Positions 45,975 to 53,889 of a DNA stretch of 64,000 nucleotides are shown here, in pieces (position 1 is the first letter of the stretch; each line of letters starts with the position of its first letter). The notes beneath the pieces are model-generated. The model was not told the origin of the DNA and searched no databases. It worked only from the letters and a program-made list of their open reading frames with translations. This DNA is from Natronolimnobius baerhuensis (GTDB lineage: Archaea > Halobacteriota > Halobacteria > Halobacteriales > Natrialbaceae): contig NZ_MWPH01000001.1 of assembly GCF_002177135.1 (NCBI RefSeq), positions 744,001-808,000 on the forward strand, in the 5' to 3' direction. Made by a program: the position numbers and the translations under genes.

Positions 45975-46007
45975 TTGAACAAGGTGGAGCAACAGAACGG
46001 TCACTGA
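45975..46007 (+). repeat. 33-base chorismate mutase 3'-end repeat, copy 4
   Basis: The frame reads LNKVEQQNGH-stop (TGA). The first 17 bases differ from the native end at two third-codon-type positions only; the second half has diverged. The two codons before it read ATC TAC, against ATC GAG in the native gene. This copy marks the right edge of the inserted stretch. Confidence 0.65.
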
Positions 46008-46052
46008 AAGTGGCCCTTAGTCGGACATTGGACAATCGCTCGTGACAACCCA

Positions 46053-46577
46053 CTACTCACCGTTCATTGCGCACTCGAGGACAGCCGCCACGAATGTACT
46101 TTTTGCATCGGTGTACGATTCCCTGTCCGCCGGATAGGTCGCGGCCAGTTCTCGTTTCAGGGCTGCATACTCGGCGGCCGCGACGGGATGTGTTCGCATG
46201 TAGTCCCGAAATACGAGTGTCTCCTCGGAGACGGTGCTCTCTCGTTCTGTGACCGAAAGATAGTGTGTTCGATTCGTTTGTGGCCCCTTGGCGAAGAAGA
46301 GACGCCCAGCGACGTCGTCAGTTGGGCGATATTCGTACCCGTTCTCCTCGAGGAGGGGACGCAACGCGTCGGCGGATTCCGGTTCGTCGACTGTCGCGAG
46401 CATGTCGATGACCGGTTTGGCGGGCATGCCCTCGATAGCGGTGCTGCCGACGTGTTCGATACTGTTGATATGCTCACCAGCGATTGCCTCGAGTCGGGCA
46501 CGTTCGTCCTCGTAGCGGTGTTTCCACTCTGCGTGATACTCGCAGAGTTCGACGGTTCCTCGTGCTAACCCGATCAT
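46053..46577 (-). CDS. GrpB/UPF0157 family nucleotidyltransferase-fold protein
   Basis: The 174-residue protein has the family pattern VELCEYHAEWKHRYEDERARL, IEHVGSTAIEGMPAKPVIDML and RTHYLSVTE, ending in KSTFVAAVLECA. Members have a nucleotidyltransferase fold and sometimes fuse to CoaE; the precise reaction is unknown. It is the first ordinary gene to the right of the inserted stretch. Confidence 0.92.
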   Translation of the reverse strand: MIGLARGTVELCEYHAEWKHRYEDERARLEAIAGEHINSIEHVGSTAIEGMPAKPVIDMLATVDEPESADALRPLLEENGYEYRPTDDVAGRLFFAKGPQTNRTHYLSVTERESTVSEETLVFRDYMRTHPVAAAEYAALKRELAATYPADRESYTDAKSTFVAAVLECAMNGE

Positions 46578-46649
46578 GTGGTACCCTGTCTGTTCTCGAG
46601 TATAGAGCTGTTGGACGCCTTTACGTTCGCAAAATCGCTGTTCCAGCGC

Positions 46650-47471
46650 TTACTGTGGGCAAGATTCCCGATGCTCCTCGAGCCACTCAACTGCGAAATC
46701 GACGAGTGCCGGTTGCTCAATGAGCAGTGCGGTTGCGTCGGCGACTGTGCCCGTCGTGGGTTCAGCCTGTGCTTCGAACGCCGCGCCGAGGTCGGGAAAG
46801 TCGTCCGTGTGGCCGTCGAGGAGTTTGTAGTCGACCAAGACGCGCTCGCCGTTGTCGATGATCGGCACGCGATTGGTCGTCGTCTCGAGTGAAATTGCTG
46901 CGCGGTGTTCGGCGAGGTGGAGCGACGTGTTCGTCTCGTGGCCGGTGCCAAGCATCAGGACGGCGGCATCGTGGTCGTAGAGGCGGGCGAGTGGCGACGA
47001 CTCGCCGAGACCGTAATCGAGGGCGTGGTCACCGGCGATGGCGTCAGCGTCAGCACCCCAGGCTGCGACGGAAACGGTTGGATGGGCGCTGCGGATGACG
47101 CCGGGATAGTTCCGGAAACACTCGGGAATCGCGCCCATGCCTCGAGTCGGAGTCGTTTCGGGTCGGTAGGCTGGCCGTTGCTCGCGGATGGGGTCAATCC
47201 AGTCGTCGGGGACGGGCGGGGCCGACCAGTCGGCCGGGTTGGTGTACTGCGGGGAGTGGGTTGGCATGACGAGCGTGCCAGCGTCGGTGAGTACGGTCTG
47301 GAGGGCGTCGACGACGGCCGGTGCGTCGCCACAGACCCACCCGAGTGCGCTCAGCGAGGAGTGGACAAACAGCGTATCACCGGCTGCAATATCGAGATCG
47401 CGGAGATCGGATGCGAGTGAGGCAACGGTAGCCGGTTCGTCGACGCGTTCGACAGCGTCTGCTTCGCTCAT
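46650..47471 (-). CDS. aminoglycoside N(3)-acetyltransferase-like protein
   Basis: The 273-residue protein has DTLFVHSSLSALGWVCG, TLVMPTHSPQY, TRGMGAIPECFRNYPGVIRSAHP and VLMLGTGHETNTSLHLAEHRA, the AAC(3) family signature from end to end. In archaea the natural substrate need not be an aminoglycoside; the same fold also acetylates other sugar or peptide amines. It is followed on the same strand by grpB. Confidence 0.93.
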   Translation of the reverse strand: MSEADAVERVDEPATVASLASDLRDLDIAAGDTLFVHSSLSALGWVCGDAPAVVDALQTVLTDAGTLVMPTHSPQYTNPADWSAPPVPDDWIDPIREQRPAYRPETTPTRGMGAIPECFRNYPGVIRSAHPTVSVAAWGADADAIAGDHALDYGLGESSPLARLYDHDAAVLMLGTGHETNTSLHLAEHRAAISLETTTNRVPIIDNGERVLVDYKLLDGHTDDFPDLGAAFEAQAEPTTGTVADATALLIEQPALVDFAVEWLEEHRESCPQ

Positions 47472-47627
47472 GACTCGAGTCTCTCAGCAGGAGTAATTGA
47501 AGATTCGGATACAGGTCTGCTGGCCAGCGTCTCGTGACGACCCGACTCACCGGACAGTCTCTCCGTGTTGTGACTCTCATCGAACGCTGAAAAATGATTG
47601 ATACGCAGGGTTGGCAAACACGCATCT

Positions 47628-48191
47628 ATGCCTGGATTCGGTCGACGAGAGCCGATGGCAAACCCGCGCGTGTGCTACCGATGTTTAAGCGACGACTCAG
47701 AGTTGGTGTCGACAGCGACTGCGGCCGACGACACGCGGGACTCGTCCACGAGCGACCGCCCACTTCGAACCGACGGCGGCCGAGAGCGTCAGAATCAGGT
47801 CGAAACTGACCCCCTCGAGGACGCAACCGACACAGACGCTGTCACGGTCGCGTTCCGTGACCCCGAGACGGTCCAGATTACCGGCGATCTCGAGGAGGTG
47901 TTGCTCGCGGTGTTCTGGTGGGACGAGTCGGGGCTGGTCGGAACGATCACGGAGCCGATCGGTGGTGTCGACGGCGAGCGAACCGTGACCGTCTCGAGCG
48001 TGTTCAGTGAGCAGCAGTTCGCCTACGGCCCGATCATCACCGGTGTCGAGGGCTTCACGACGGTGGGACCATCGGTTCCCGGCACAGGAGACATCTCGAG
48101 GCCAAACCCGGACCTTGAGGCCTATATCGATGCTGTTCGCGAGGAGCATGCAGGTATCGAACTCGAGGAACCGTTTCCAGACGCCGGATAG
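47628..48191 (+). CDS. haloarchaeal protein of unknown function
   Basis: The ATG at 47628 (187 residues) is favoured because an A-rich GAAAAATGA lies about 30 bases upstream; ATGs at 47598 and 47655 are alternatives. A CxxC (VCYRCLSDD) near residue 16, a Ser/Thr/Asp-rich linker, then a beta-rich C-terminal domain (VTVAFRDPETVQITGDLEEVLLAVFWWDESG, FAYGPIITGVEGF). No family recognised. Confidence 0.65.
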   Translation: MPGFGRREPMANPRVCYRCLSDDSELVSTATAADDTRDSSTSDRPLRTDGGRERQNQVETDPLEDATDTDAVTVAFRDPETVQITGDLEEVLLAVFWWDESGLVGTITEPIGGVDGERTVTVSSVFSEQQFAYGPIITGVEGFTTVGPSVPGTGDISRPNPDLEAYIDAVREEHAGIELEEPFPDAG

Positions 48192-48232
48192 GTGGCGACC
48201 GAATTTTGAGCGTTCGTCCCAACAGTCGAGAC

Positions 48233-48634
48233 ATGTACGACGATATCTTAATTCCGACTGACGGCCGTGCGAACACTGAGCGCGCAATCGAGGAGGCGAT
48301 TGAACTCGCGGGCGTCCACGACGCGACCCTGCACGCGCTGTATGTCATCCACTCGAGTGCGATTGCACCGGGAATGGACTTCAGCGATCTCGAGGATGCT
48401 GGCACGGAGGCCGTCGACTACGTGGCCGAACAGGCGGCCGAGGCTGGCGTCACCGATGTTGAGACGACGGTTCGCCACGGACTTCGACACGAGGCGATTC
48501 TCGATTACGCACAGCAACACGGGATCGATCTGATCGTGATGGGGCGCAATCGCGGCCTCGAGCGATTCCTGCGAAAGAGCGTCTCGGAGCAGGTGTCGGA
48601 AGACGCAACGACGCCGGTGTTGATTGTCGAGTAG
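48233..48634 (+). CDS. universal stress protein (UspA family)
   Basis: The ATG at 48233 gives 133 residues. MYDDILIPTDGRANTERAIEEAIELA is the usual start and GIDLIVMGRNRGLERFLRKSVSEQV is the nucleotide-binding loop and last helix. The loop lacks the G-S/T-V end of strong ATP binders. It is 14 bases from the convergent second usp gene. Confidence 0.92.
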   Translation: MYDDILIPTDGRANTERAIEEAIELAGVHDATLHALYVIHSSAIAPGMDFSDLEDAGTEAVDYVAEQAAEAGVTDVETTVRHGLRHEAILDYAQQHGIDLIVMGRNRGLERFLRKSVSEQVSEDATTPVLIVE

Positions 48635-48648
48635 GGGGTGCAACCGCG

Positions 48649-49026
48649 CTATAGCTCCGGAATCGGGACGACAACAACTGGTCGGGTTGTTCGCTCGAGG
48701 AGCGCAGTCGTCGTTGATCCAACGGTGGTGGTTGCAGTCGGATTGCCGCTGTACGCGCCGACAACGAGTTCATCAGCGTCGATTTCGTCGGCAACTGTTG
48801 GGAGGACCGATTCGGGCTGGCCGTCGTGAACAGCTGTCTCGACGTGACCGACGCCTGCGAGGCGGACTGGGGCAACAGTGAGCGCTTCCTGTGCGTCCTG
48901 CCGTGTCGTCGCGTCATCGACAGCGGCAACGACCGTGACACTGTCGTCGCTCGTCGCGCGATCCTCGAGGTAGTCACAGATGGCGGCGGTGGTGTGGACG
49001 GAGTCGGTGCCGGCGAGGTACTCCAT
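48649..49026 (-). CDS. universal stress protein-like protein
   Basis: From the ATG at 49026 it has 125 residues. The second half, ADELVVGAYSGNPTATTTVGSTTTALLERTTRPVVVVP, is the nucleotide loop (G-x...G-S-T) and last strand of UspA. The first strand is shorter than normal (MEYLAGTDSVHTTAAICDYLE), so it may be a reduced paralogue. It is convergent with the preceding usp gene. Confidence 0.85.
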   Translation of the reverse strand: MEYLAGTDSVHTTAAICDYLEDRATSDDSVTVVAAVDDATTRQDAQEALTVAPVRLAGVGHVETAVHDGQPESVLPTVADEIDADELVVGAYSGNPTATTTVGSTTTALLERTTRPVVVVPIPEL

Positions 49027-49569
49027 ACTATCCATCGCCAGGGCGCGACCAAGTACCTGTTGTCAGCGTCCAGTCGTGTTGTATACAGGCATTTTCCGAC
49101 TCAGAAAATGCACTCACATCACTATTATGGTGGCGTCGAAAGGGAGTGATAGAGGCGTGTGATGCCCGATTGCACACGTCTCGAACTGCCCGATCCAAGA
49201 TCGAACGAACTGCTCTCCACACGACACGAACTGCCCCACATCGTGTCCATCCGTTCGATCACTTCCCCCCGTGGCTCGCCACCACGGTTTCGTCGACCGG
49301 TCAGGGGGTACCCGATCAGTTCGGTTGCCACAGCCGGTCGGCTGTCTGCTCGTTCAGCCCGCTTCGGCCCTCACTGTCGCACCGTTTGTGTCCTGTTCGT
49401 ACCGGCTGTATCACACGTTAGCCGCGCTCAGCGTATTGGCCGGTGAGCGTGACCTGCTATCGAAATAATGCTCATGAACAAGCCGTTTCTCAGAGAGGAC
49501 TCCTACAACTGTATACTCTTTCTCTCTCAGACTCGAATCCGTAGTTGCCAGCTGTCGGCTTCCAATACG
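49027..49569. other. gene-free stretch with hairpin and direct repeats
   Basis: About 540 bases. A perfect 8-bp hairpin (49089-49111) stands upstream of the minus-strand usp gene. A 19-base direct repeat with two mismatches occurs at 49173-49191 and 49218-49236. The overlapping short frames have Arg/Pro/Ser-rich, non-acidic translations and are not supported as genes. Confidence 0.5.
49089..49111. promoter_or_regulatory. perfect 8-bp inverted repeat upstream of the usp gene
   Basis: GCATTTTC and GAAAATGC flank the loop CGACTCA. It lies 63-85 bases before the ATG at 49026 and so could be an operator or a terminator of an RNA from the left; the sequence does not decide. Confidence 0.45.
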
Positions 49570-49881
49570 CTAGTGACGTCCGTACAGCGAGTACATAATC
49601 GCGAGCAACCCGAGCAACCGGCTTACGTTCTCGAGGAAGACGGTGACGATCTGATCGACGTCGGTGAAACTGGTGCTCACGACGTTGACGAGGAACGGAC
49701 ACAGCGTCAACAGCAGGAGGCCGACGGCGAGATACAGCATGGAGGAAGCATCGTTGCGCCGGTAGCCGCGGTACGCCTGGTATGCGATGATCGTGCCGAT
49801 CAGTGCAACGAGGAACAAACTCGCGATGGTCAGTAGCTCGAACAGGGTTGCCTCGTCGACCCAGACGGCGTTGCTGCTCAT
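49570..49881 (-). CDS. haloarchaeal three-helix membrane protein (DUF7521-like)
   Basis: The ATG at 49881 gives 103 residues with three helices: LFELLTIASLFLVALIGTIIAYQAY, MLYLAVGLLLLTLCPFLVNVV and VFLENVSRLLGLLAIMYSLY. It starts four bases inside the end of the HTH gene, so the two form a coupled pair. Such pairs of HTH and small membrane protein recur in haloarchaea; the role is unknown. Confidence 0.75.
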   Translation of the reverse strand: MSSNAVWVDEATLFELLTIASLFLVALIGTIIAYQAYRGYRRNDASSMLYLAVGLLLLTLCPFLVNVVSTSFTDVDQIVTVFLENVSRLLGLLAIMYSLYGRH

Positions 49882-50228
49882 CGCATCCCCTCCCACATAC
49901 GCGTGAATTTGTCGGCAACGTCGTCTTCGTCCTCGTAGCTGAGTTCGAGTTCGAACGTTCCGTCCTCGAGTGAGAGTTCCAGACGGTCCAGATTTGCGCT
50001 GTAGACGCTGTAGTGGTTCCCGTCCGACGCGAGTTCGGTTGCTTCGGTCACGAGGCGACATTCCTCGAGTCGGTCAAGTCGTCGATAGATCGTCGGGAGG
50101 GATGCGTCACACCGCTCGCTCAGGGTACTGGCAGACATGGGTTCGACGCTCGTATGTGTGAGGATGTCCCGCGCGTACTCGTCGTCGAGAATGGCGAGCA
50201 CCGTCGAAAGATCAGGCTCCTCACTCAC
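49878..50228 (-). CDS. winged-helix transcriptional regulator (ArsR-like)
   Basis: The 116-residue protein contains LAILDDEYARDILTHTSVEPMSASTLSERCDASLPTIYRRLDRLEECRLV, a complete winged-helix with recognition helix, and a beta-rich C-terminus ending ADKFTRMWEGMR. It probably controls itself and the membrane-protein gene behind it. Confidence 0.87.
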   Translation of the reverse strand: MSEEPDLSTVLAILDDEYARDILTHTSVEPMSASTLSERCDASLPTIYRRLDRLEECRLVTEATELASDGNHYSVYSANLDRLELSLEDGTFELELSYEDEDDVADKFTRMWEGMR

Positions 50229-50254
50229 TGGTAACTGAATCGTTCTGGTATCGG

Positions 50255-50265
50255 TATCAAAAGCG
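50255..50265 (-). promoter_or_regulatory. TATA-like element of the HTH gene
   Basis: On the minus strand CTTTTGATACC lies about 27-37 bases before the ATG at 50228. The palindrome at 50273-50289 is directly upstream of it. Confidence 0.45.
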
Positions 50266-50272
50266 GTCCGGT

Positions 50273-50289
50273 TTTTCTGGCCCAGAAAA
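50273..50289. promoter_or_regulatory. 17-base inverted repeat, candidate operator
   Basis: TTTTCTGG-C-CCAGAAAA has perfect 8-base arms. It stands at the BRE position upstream of the TATA-like element of the HTH gene, a typical place for an archaeal activator or repressor site. Confidence 0.55.
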
Positions 50290-50490
50290 CACTCTCTGGG
50301 TGGGTGTTTCAGACCACGGGACGTCGTCTCGAATCTCTACTCGACCTTTCTCGGGTCTGTACCCGCAGTATTCATCAATTATGCTGTGTACAACAGCGGA
50401 TAGATCGCCAACCGATAGCATAGGGCAATCGTTCGACCGATGTCGGTACTCGAGCCATAACTAACCCCGCGAAGCCGCTGGGTGATGGTG

Positions 50491-51090
50491 ATGTGGCCGT
50501 GGGAACACGCAATCGTTGGCTATCTCGCATATTCACTGGTCTGTCACCTCGTGTTTCGGCGCTCGCCGACCGGACTCGAGGCGTTTGCAGCGGTGTTTGC
50601 GTCCGTCCTGCCGGATCTGATTGATAAGCCGCTGGCCTGGGAGTACGGCGTCTTTCAGTCGGGGTATGCACTGGGACACTCGATTTTCTTCGCGGTTCCG
50701 CTCTCGATTGCGGTCGGGTTGCTCGCACACTGGGTCGGACGAGGGCCGGCGGGGATCGCGTTCGGGGTGGGGTACCTGCTCCATCTGCCCTCGGACGTGC
50801 TCGATGGCTACCTTCGGGAGGGACAGGCCTACCCGGAACTGATGCTCTGGCCGCTCGAGACGGTGACCGAACACGACCACGGGCAGGGGTTTACCGACCA
50901 GTTCTGGCTGTTTTTCAACCGGTATCATCATGATTTCCTCGCAGGCGATCTCTCGACGTACATGTGGGTACAGCTCGGATTGGCGAGCGTCGTTGCATTG
51001 CTCTGGCTGTACGACGGCGCACCGGTTCTCCGCGAACTGGTGATCTGGGTCACGCGAGGAGTTCGTGCACTGCTCCCTGGTCAATCTTAG
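50491..51090 (+). CDS. YdjM-like (LexA-binding type) membrane metal-dependent hydrolase
   Basis: The ATG at 50491 gives 199 residues; the GTG at 50482 and ATG at 50485 are also possible. It opens MWPWEHAIVGYLAYSLVCHL, then FAAVFASVLPDLIDKPLAW (His/Asp motif) and VGYLLHLPSDVLDG (second His/Asp motif), with membrane helices between. This is the DUF457 hydrolase pattern; substrate unknown, location membrane. Confidence 0.85.
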   Translation: MWPWEHAIVGYLAYSLVCHLVFRRSPTGLEAFAAVFASVLPDLIDKPLAWEYGVFQSGYALGHSIFFAVPLSIAVGLLAHWVGRGPAGIAFGVGYLLHLPSDVLDGYLREGQAYPELMLWPLETVTEHDHGQGFTDQFWLFFNRYHHDFLAGDLSTYMWVQLGLASVVALLWLYDGAPVLRELVIWVTRGVRALLPGQS

Positions 51091-51383
51091 TCTCGCAAGG
51101 GGCACAATGGCTGCCACCGGCCCGCCGAATCAACAGCAGGCGTTCGATTGTGTTGCTGGTATGGACTTCCATTCTCCGAGTAATGTCGTCATTTACTATC
51201 CTCCCGTTTCCGATGAGAGTCTAGCTGTAATGAGCGATACGAACCGGTGCTATCGATTTTCGACGCACGCCCCACGTGAGTCGCTGCAGTCTCCCCCCTC
51301 CTCGCAGCGGTGTGGTACCCGGCGTGGGCGGCCCCTCGAAAGTCGCTGTCACGAACGACCGGCTCGAGCCAGTGGGTGGAAGC

Positions 51384-52508
51384 ATGCCTGAGTCGACCGA
51401 CTCGAGTGCGCGGCCAACTGACTCGAGCGTGCCAGTCACAGCGACGGCCGAGCCAACTGAGACGGAGCAGGCGTCTCGCGTCACGACACTGCCGGGTGAT
51501 GCGGAGTTCGCACTGTGTCTCACCCACGACGTCGACCGGCCGTACAAGGGGATTCGGTCGCTGTACTACGCGACACAGGAGCGACCCGGCTATCACCTTC
51601 GGTCGGCACTCGACGACACGAACCCCTACTGGCAGTTCGAGGAGATCATGGAACTCGAGGCCGACCTGGGCGTTCGGTCGGCGTTTTACTTCCTGAACGA
51701 GCAGCACTTGCTGGCGGATCGACCGCCTCGAGAGTGGCTCTCGCCCTCGAACTGGGTGCAACATCTCGGCCGGTACGACGTGACCGCCCCTGAGATTGTG
51801 GACGTGATTCAGGCACTCGATGACGGCGGCTGGGAGGTCGGCCTTCACGGCTCGTATCACACGGCAACCGACCGAGAGCGACTTCACGAGGAGAAAACCA
51901 CCCTCGAGTCCGTCCTCGACGGGCCGGTCCGCGGCGGACGTCAGCATCACCTCCGGCTCGAGACTCCCGAGACGTGGGGCCACCACCGCGCGATTGGGCT
52001 CGAGTACGATGCAAGTCTGGGCTCGAGTACCGAGTGTGGCTTTCACGAGGGCTATCACCCGGTTCGGCCGTTCGGCGACGAGTTCGTTGTCTTCCCGCTG
52101 ACGGTGATGGATCAGGCACTGCCGGATCCCGGGAAGACGTTCGAGGCTGCCCAGCGGACCTGCGAGCGACTGCTGCTCGAGGCGATGAACCACGGCGGCG
52201 TGATGACCGTGCTCTGGCATCCACGCTTTTTCAACGAGCAGGAGTATCCCGGTCACCGGGAGCTGTATCGGTGGGTCGTCGAACGCGCACTCGAGTTGGG
52301 TGCGTGGGTTGGCTCGCCCGGCGAGTTCCGGACGGCACTGGCACTCGAGTGCGAACGCGAGCACGCGAAAGACCACGAGTTACAGCAGAGACGCGCACTC
52401 GAGCATACGGCGAGCGAGCGAACGCAGCCGCCACAGTACGCCGAAGCGAATCGGGTTCTCGAGGAGACGCCACCGACCGGCCCATCAGCAGCACGAGGTG
52501 AGCCATGA
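51384..52508 (+). CDS. polysaccharide deacetylase-like protein
   Basis: The ATG at 51384 gives 374 residues. A Thr/Glu/Ser-rich N-terminus of about 50 residues precedes FALCLTHDVDRPYKGI, the metal Asp-Asp motif in the variant HDVD. GWEVGLHGSYHTATD carries the zinc H-x3-H, and LLLEAMNHGGVMTVLWHPRFFNEQEYPG is the C-terminal His motif. It has no signal peptide and acts on a sugar or polymer precursor in the cell. Its TGA overlaps the ATG of the next PGF-CTERM gene. Confidence 0.87.
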   Translation: MPESTDSSARPTDSSVPVTATAEPTETEQASRVTTLPGDAEFALCLTHDVDRPYKGIRSLYYATQERPGYHLRSALDDTNPYWQFEEIMELEADLGVRSAFYFLNEQHLLADRPPREWLSPSNWVQHLGRYDVTAPEIVDVIQALDDGGWEVGLHGSYHTATDRERLHEEKTTLESVLDGPVRGGRQHHLRLETPETWGHHRAIGLEYDASLGSSTECGFHEGYHPVRPFGDEFVVFPLTVMDQALPDPGKTFEAAQRTCERLLLEAMNHGGVMTVLWHPRFFNEQEYPGHRELYRWVVERALELGAWVGSPGEFRTALALECEREHAKDHELQQRRALEHTASERTQPPQYAEANRVLEETPPTGPSAARGEP

Positions 52509-53857
52509 ACGACAAATCACTCGCGCTCGCGCTGGTCGCGCTGGTCGCGTTCGGTGGCCTCGCTGCGGTTGCACAGCCGGTTGCAGCGAACACCACGACG
52601 CCACCGACGAACGACGGCTACGTCGTCGAACAGGCGGGTGACTGTCACCAGATTGAGGCGCTGTCCTCGAGTGGCACTGTCGAGGCGTTCTACGACTACC
52701 GGAATCACGAGACACATTCGGAGGGTGTCGACCGGATGTACAGCTCCTACGGCACGGAGCACCTCCAGGAGGACAACACGAGCGTGCTGTTCCTCCATCA
52801 GGGAACTGACGGCCTGAGTCTCGTCATGATCCACGATCAGGTCGATGGCGACACGACGGGTGGCGTTGCAACCTTCGAGATTAGCGGCGTGCCAGCCGAG
52901 ACGGAGTGGGTCGTCCAGGACGACCTCTACGAGGGCGAGACGAACATGGTCGAGTGGTACGACGAGGACGGCTGGATCGGTGCCGACTGGATCTGGAGTG
53001 AAGCCCGAACCGACGGCGGTGCGATTCAGGGCGGCCTCAATGACGAGTTCGCCATGACGATCCACCCGGCGTTCAACGAGGACGCAGCGCTCTACGATGA
53101 CGAAGACATCTACGATCCGGACTTCCACGAAAACGGCACGATAGACGATTGGGAAGCCCTCTCAGGTGACGTCGACGATCCCGACAGCATTGACCTCTCG
53201 CTCGAGGAGCCGGTGACGATCCGAACCGGCACGTGCGACGATCCGTCCGTTAGCTACGACCAGCCGAGTGATGGCGACGGCGACGAACTCACCGCAACCA
53301 TCGAGGGCGCGGACGCGTCCGACGAGGTCGCGCTGCAGCCACTCACCGGCACCGACGCCGCCGCGACGTTCGACGGCATCGCCGTGACCGACCTCGAGGG
53401 CAACGCCTCGGTGACGTTCGCAAACGACGCCGACGGACTCCCTGCCGCCCCGAGCGACATCGAGACACTGTCCTCGCTGGCCGTCTCCAGCGACTCACTC
53501 GAGGGCTCGAGCGCGACGGTTACCTTCAGCGTCGATGCGAACACGCTCGAGGAACAGCACCTCTCGCCGGACGAAATCGCACTCTACGAAGCCGACGGCG
53601 ACGAGTGGGAGCAGGTGCCGACGGAGGTCACTGACCAGACTGGCGCAGAATACCGCTACAGCGCCGAGATCACGTCGTTCGAGGGACTCATGATCGCCGA
53701 ACAGCAGGACGAGTTGACTGACGACGGCTCGGCCTCGAGCGGCGACACCGACGATGGCGGTGCCTCCTCGATGCCCGGCTTTGCGGCCGGAGGCGCGCTG
53801 AGCGCACTCGCGGTGGTAGGTGCGCTGCTCGTCGCTCGAGGGCGATTGCAACGGTAG
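52505..53857 (+). CDS. secreted PGF-CTERM surface protein
   Basis: The 450-residue protein has a signal peptide (ALALVALVAFGGLAAVAQPVAA), an N-terminal beta-rich domain of about 230 residues with HQGTDGLSLVMIHDQV and WEVVQ-like patterns, and a second domain of beta-strands (ELTATIEGADASDEVALQ). The tail SSMPGFAAGGALSALAVVGALLVARGRLQ is the archaeosortase A signal. It is coupled to the deacetylase gene (ATGA). The mature protein should be lipid-anchored and S-layer associated. Confidence 0.88.
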   Translation: MNDKSLALALVALVAFGGLAAVAQPVAANTTTPPTNDGYVVEQAGDCHQIEALSSSGTVEAFYDYRNHETHSEGVDRMYSSYGTEHLQEDNTSVLFLHQGTDGLSLVMIHDQVDGDTTGGVATFEISGVPAETEWVVQDDLYEGETNMVEWYDEDGWIGADWIWSEARTDGGAIQGGLNDEFAMTIHPAFNEDAALYDDEDIYDPDFHENGTIDDWEALSGDVDDPDSIDLSLEEPVTIRTGTCDDPSVSYDQPSDGDGDELTATIEGADASDEVALQPLTGTDAAATFDGIAVTDLEGNASVTFANDADGLPAAPSDIETLSSLAVSSDSLEGSSATVTFSVDANTLEEQHLSPDEIALYEADGDEWEQVPTEVTDQTGAEYRYSAEITSFEGLMIAEQQDELTDDGSASSGDTDDGGASSMPGFAAGGALSALAVVGALLVARGRLQR

Positions 53858-53889
53858 CGCTGATTGCTCGTTTCGGTTTTTGGTTTTGC

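Noticed and set aside
49159-49446. A 95-codon frame in the gene-free stretch near the usp gene
   Set aside because: The translation is Arg/Pro/Ser-rich and basic, unlike any haloarchaeal protein in the window.
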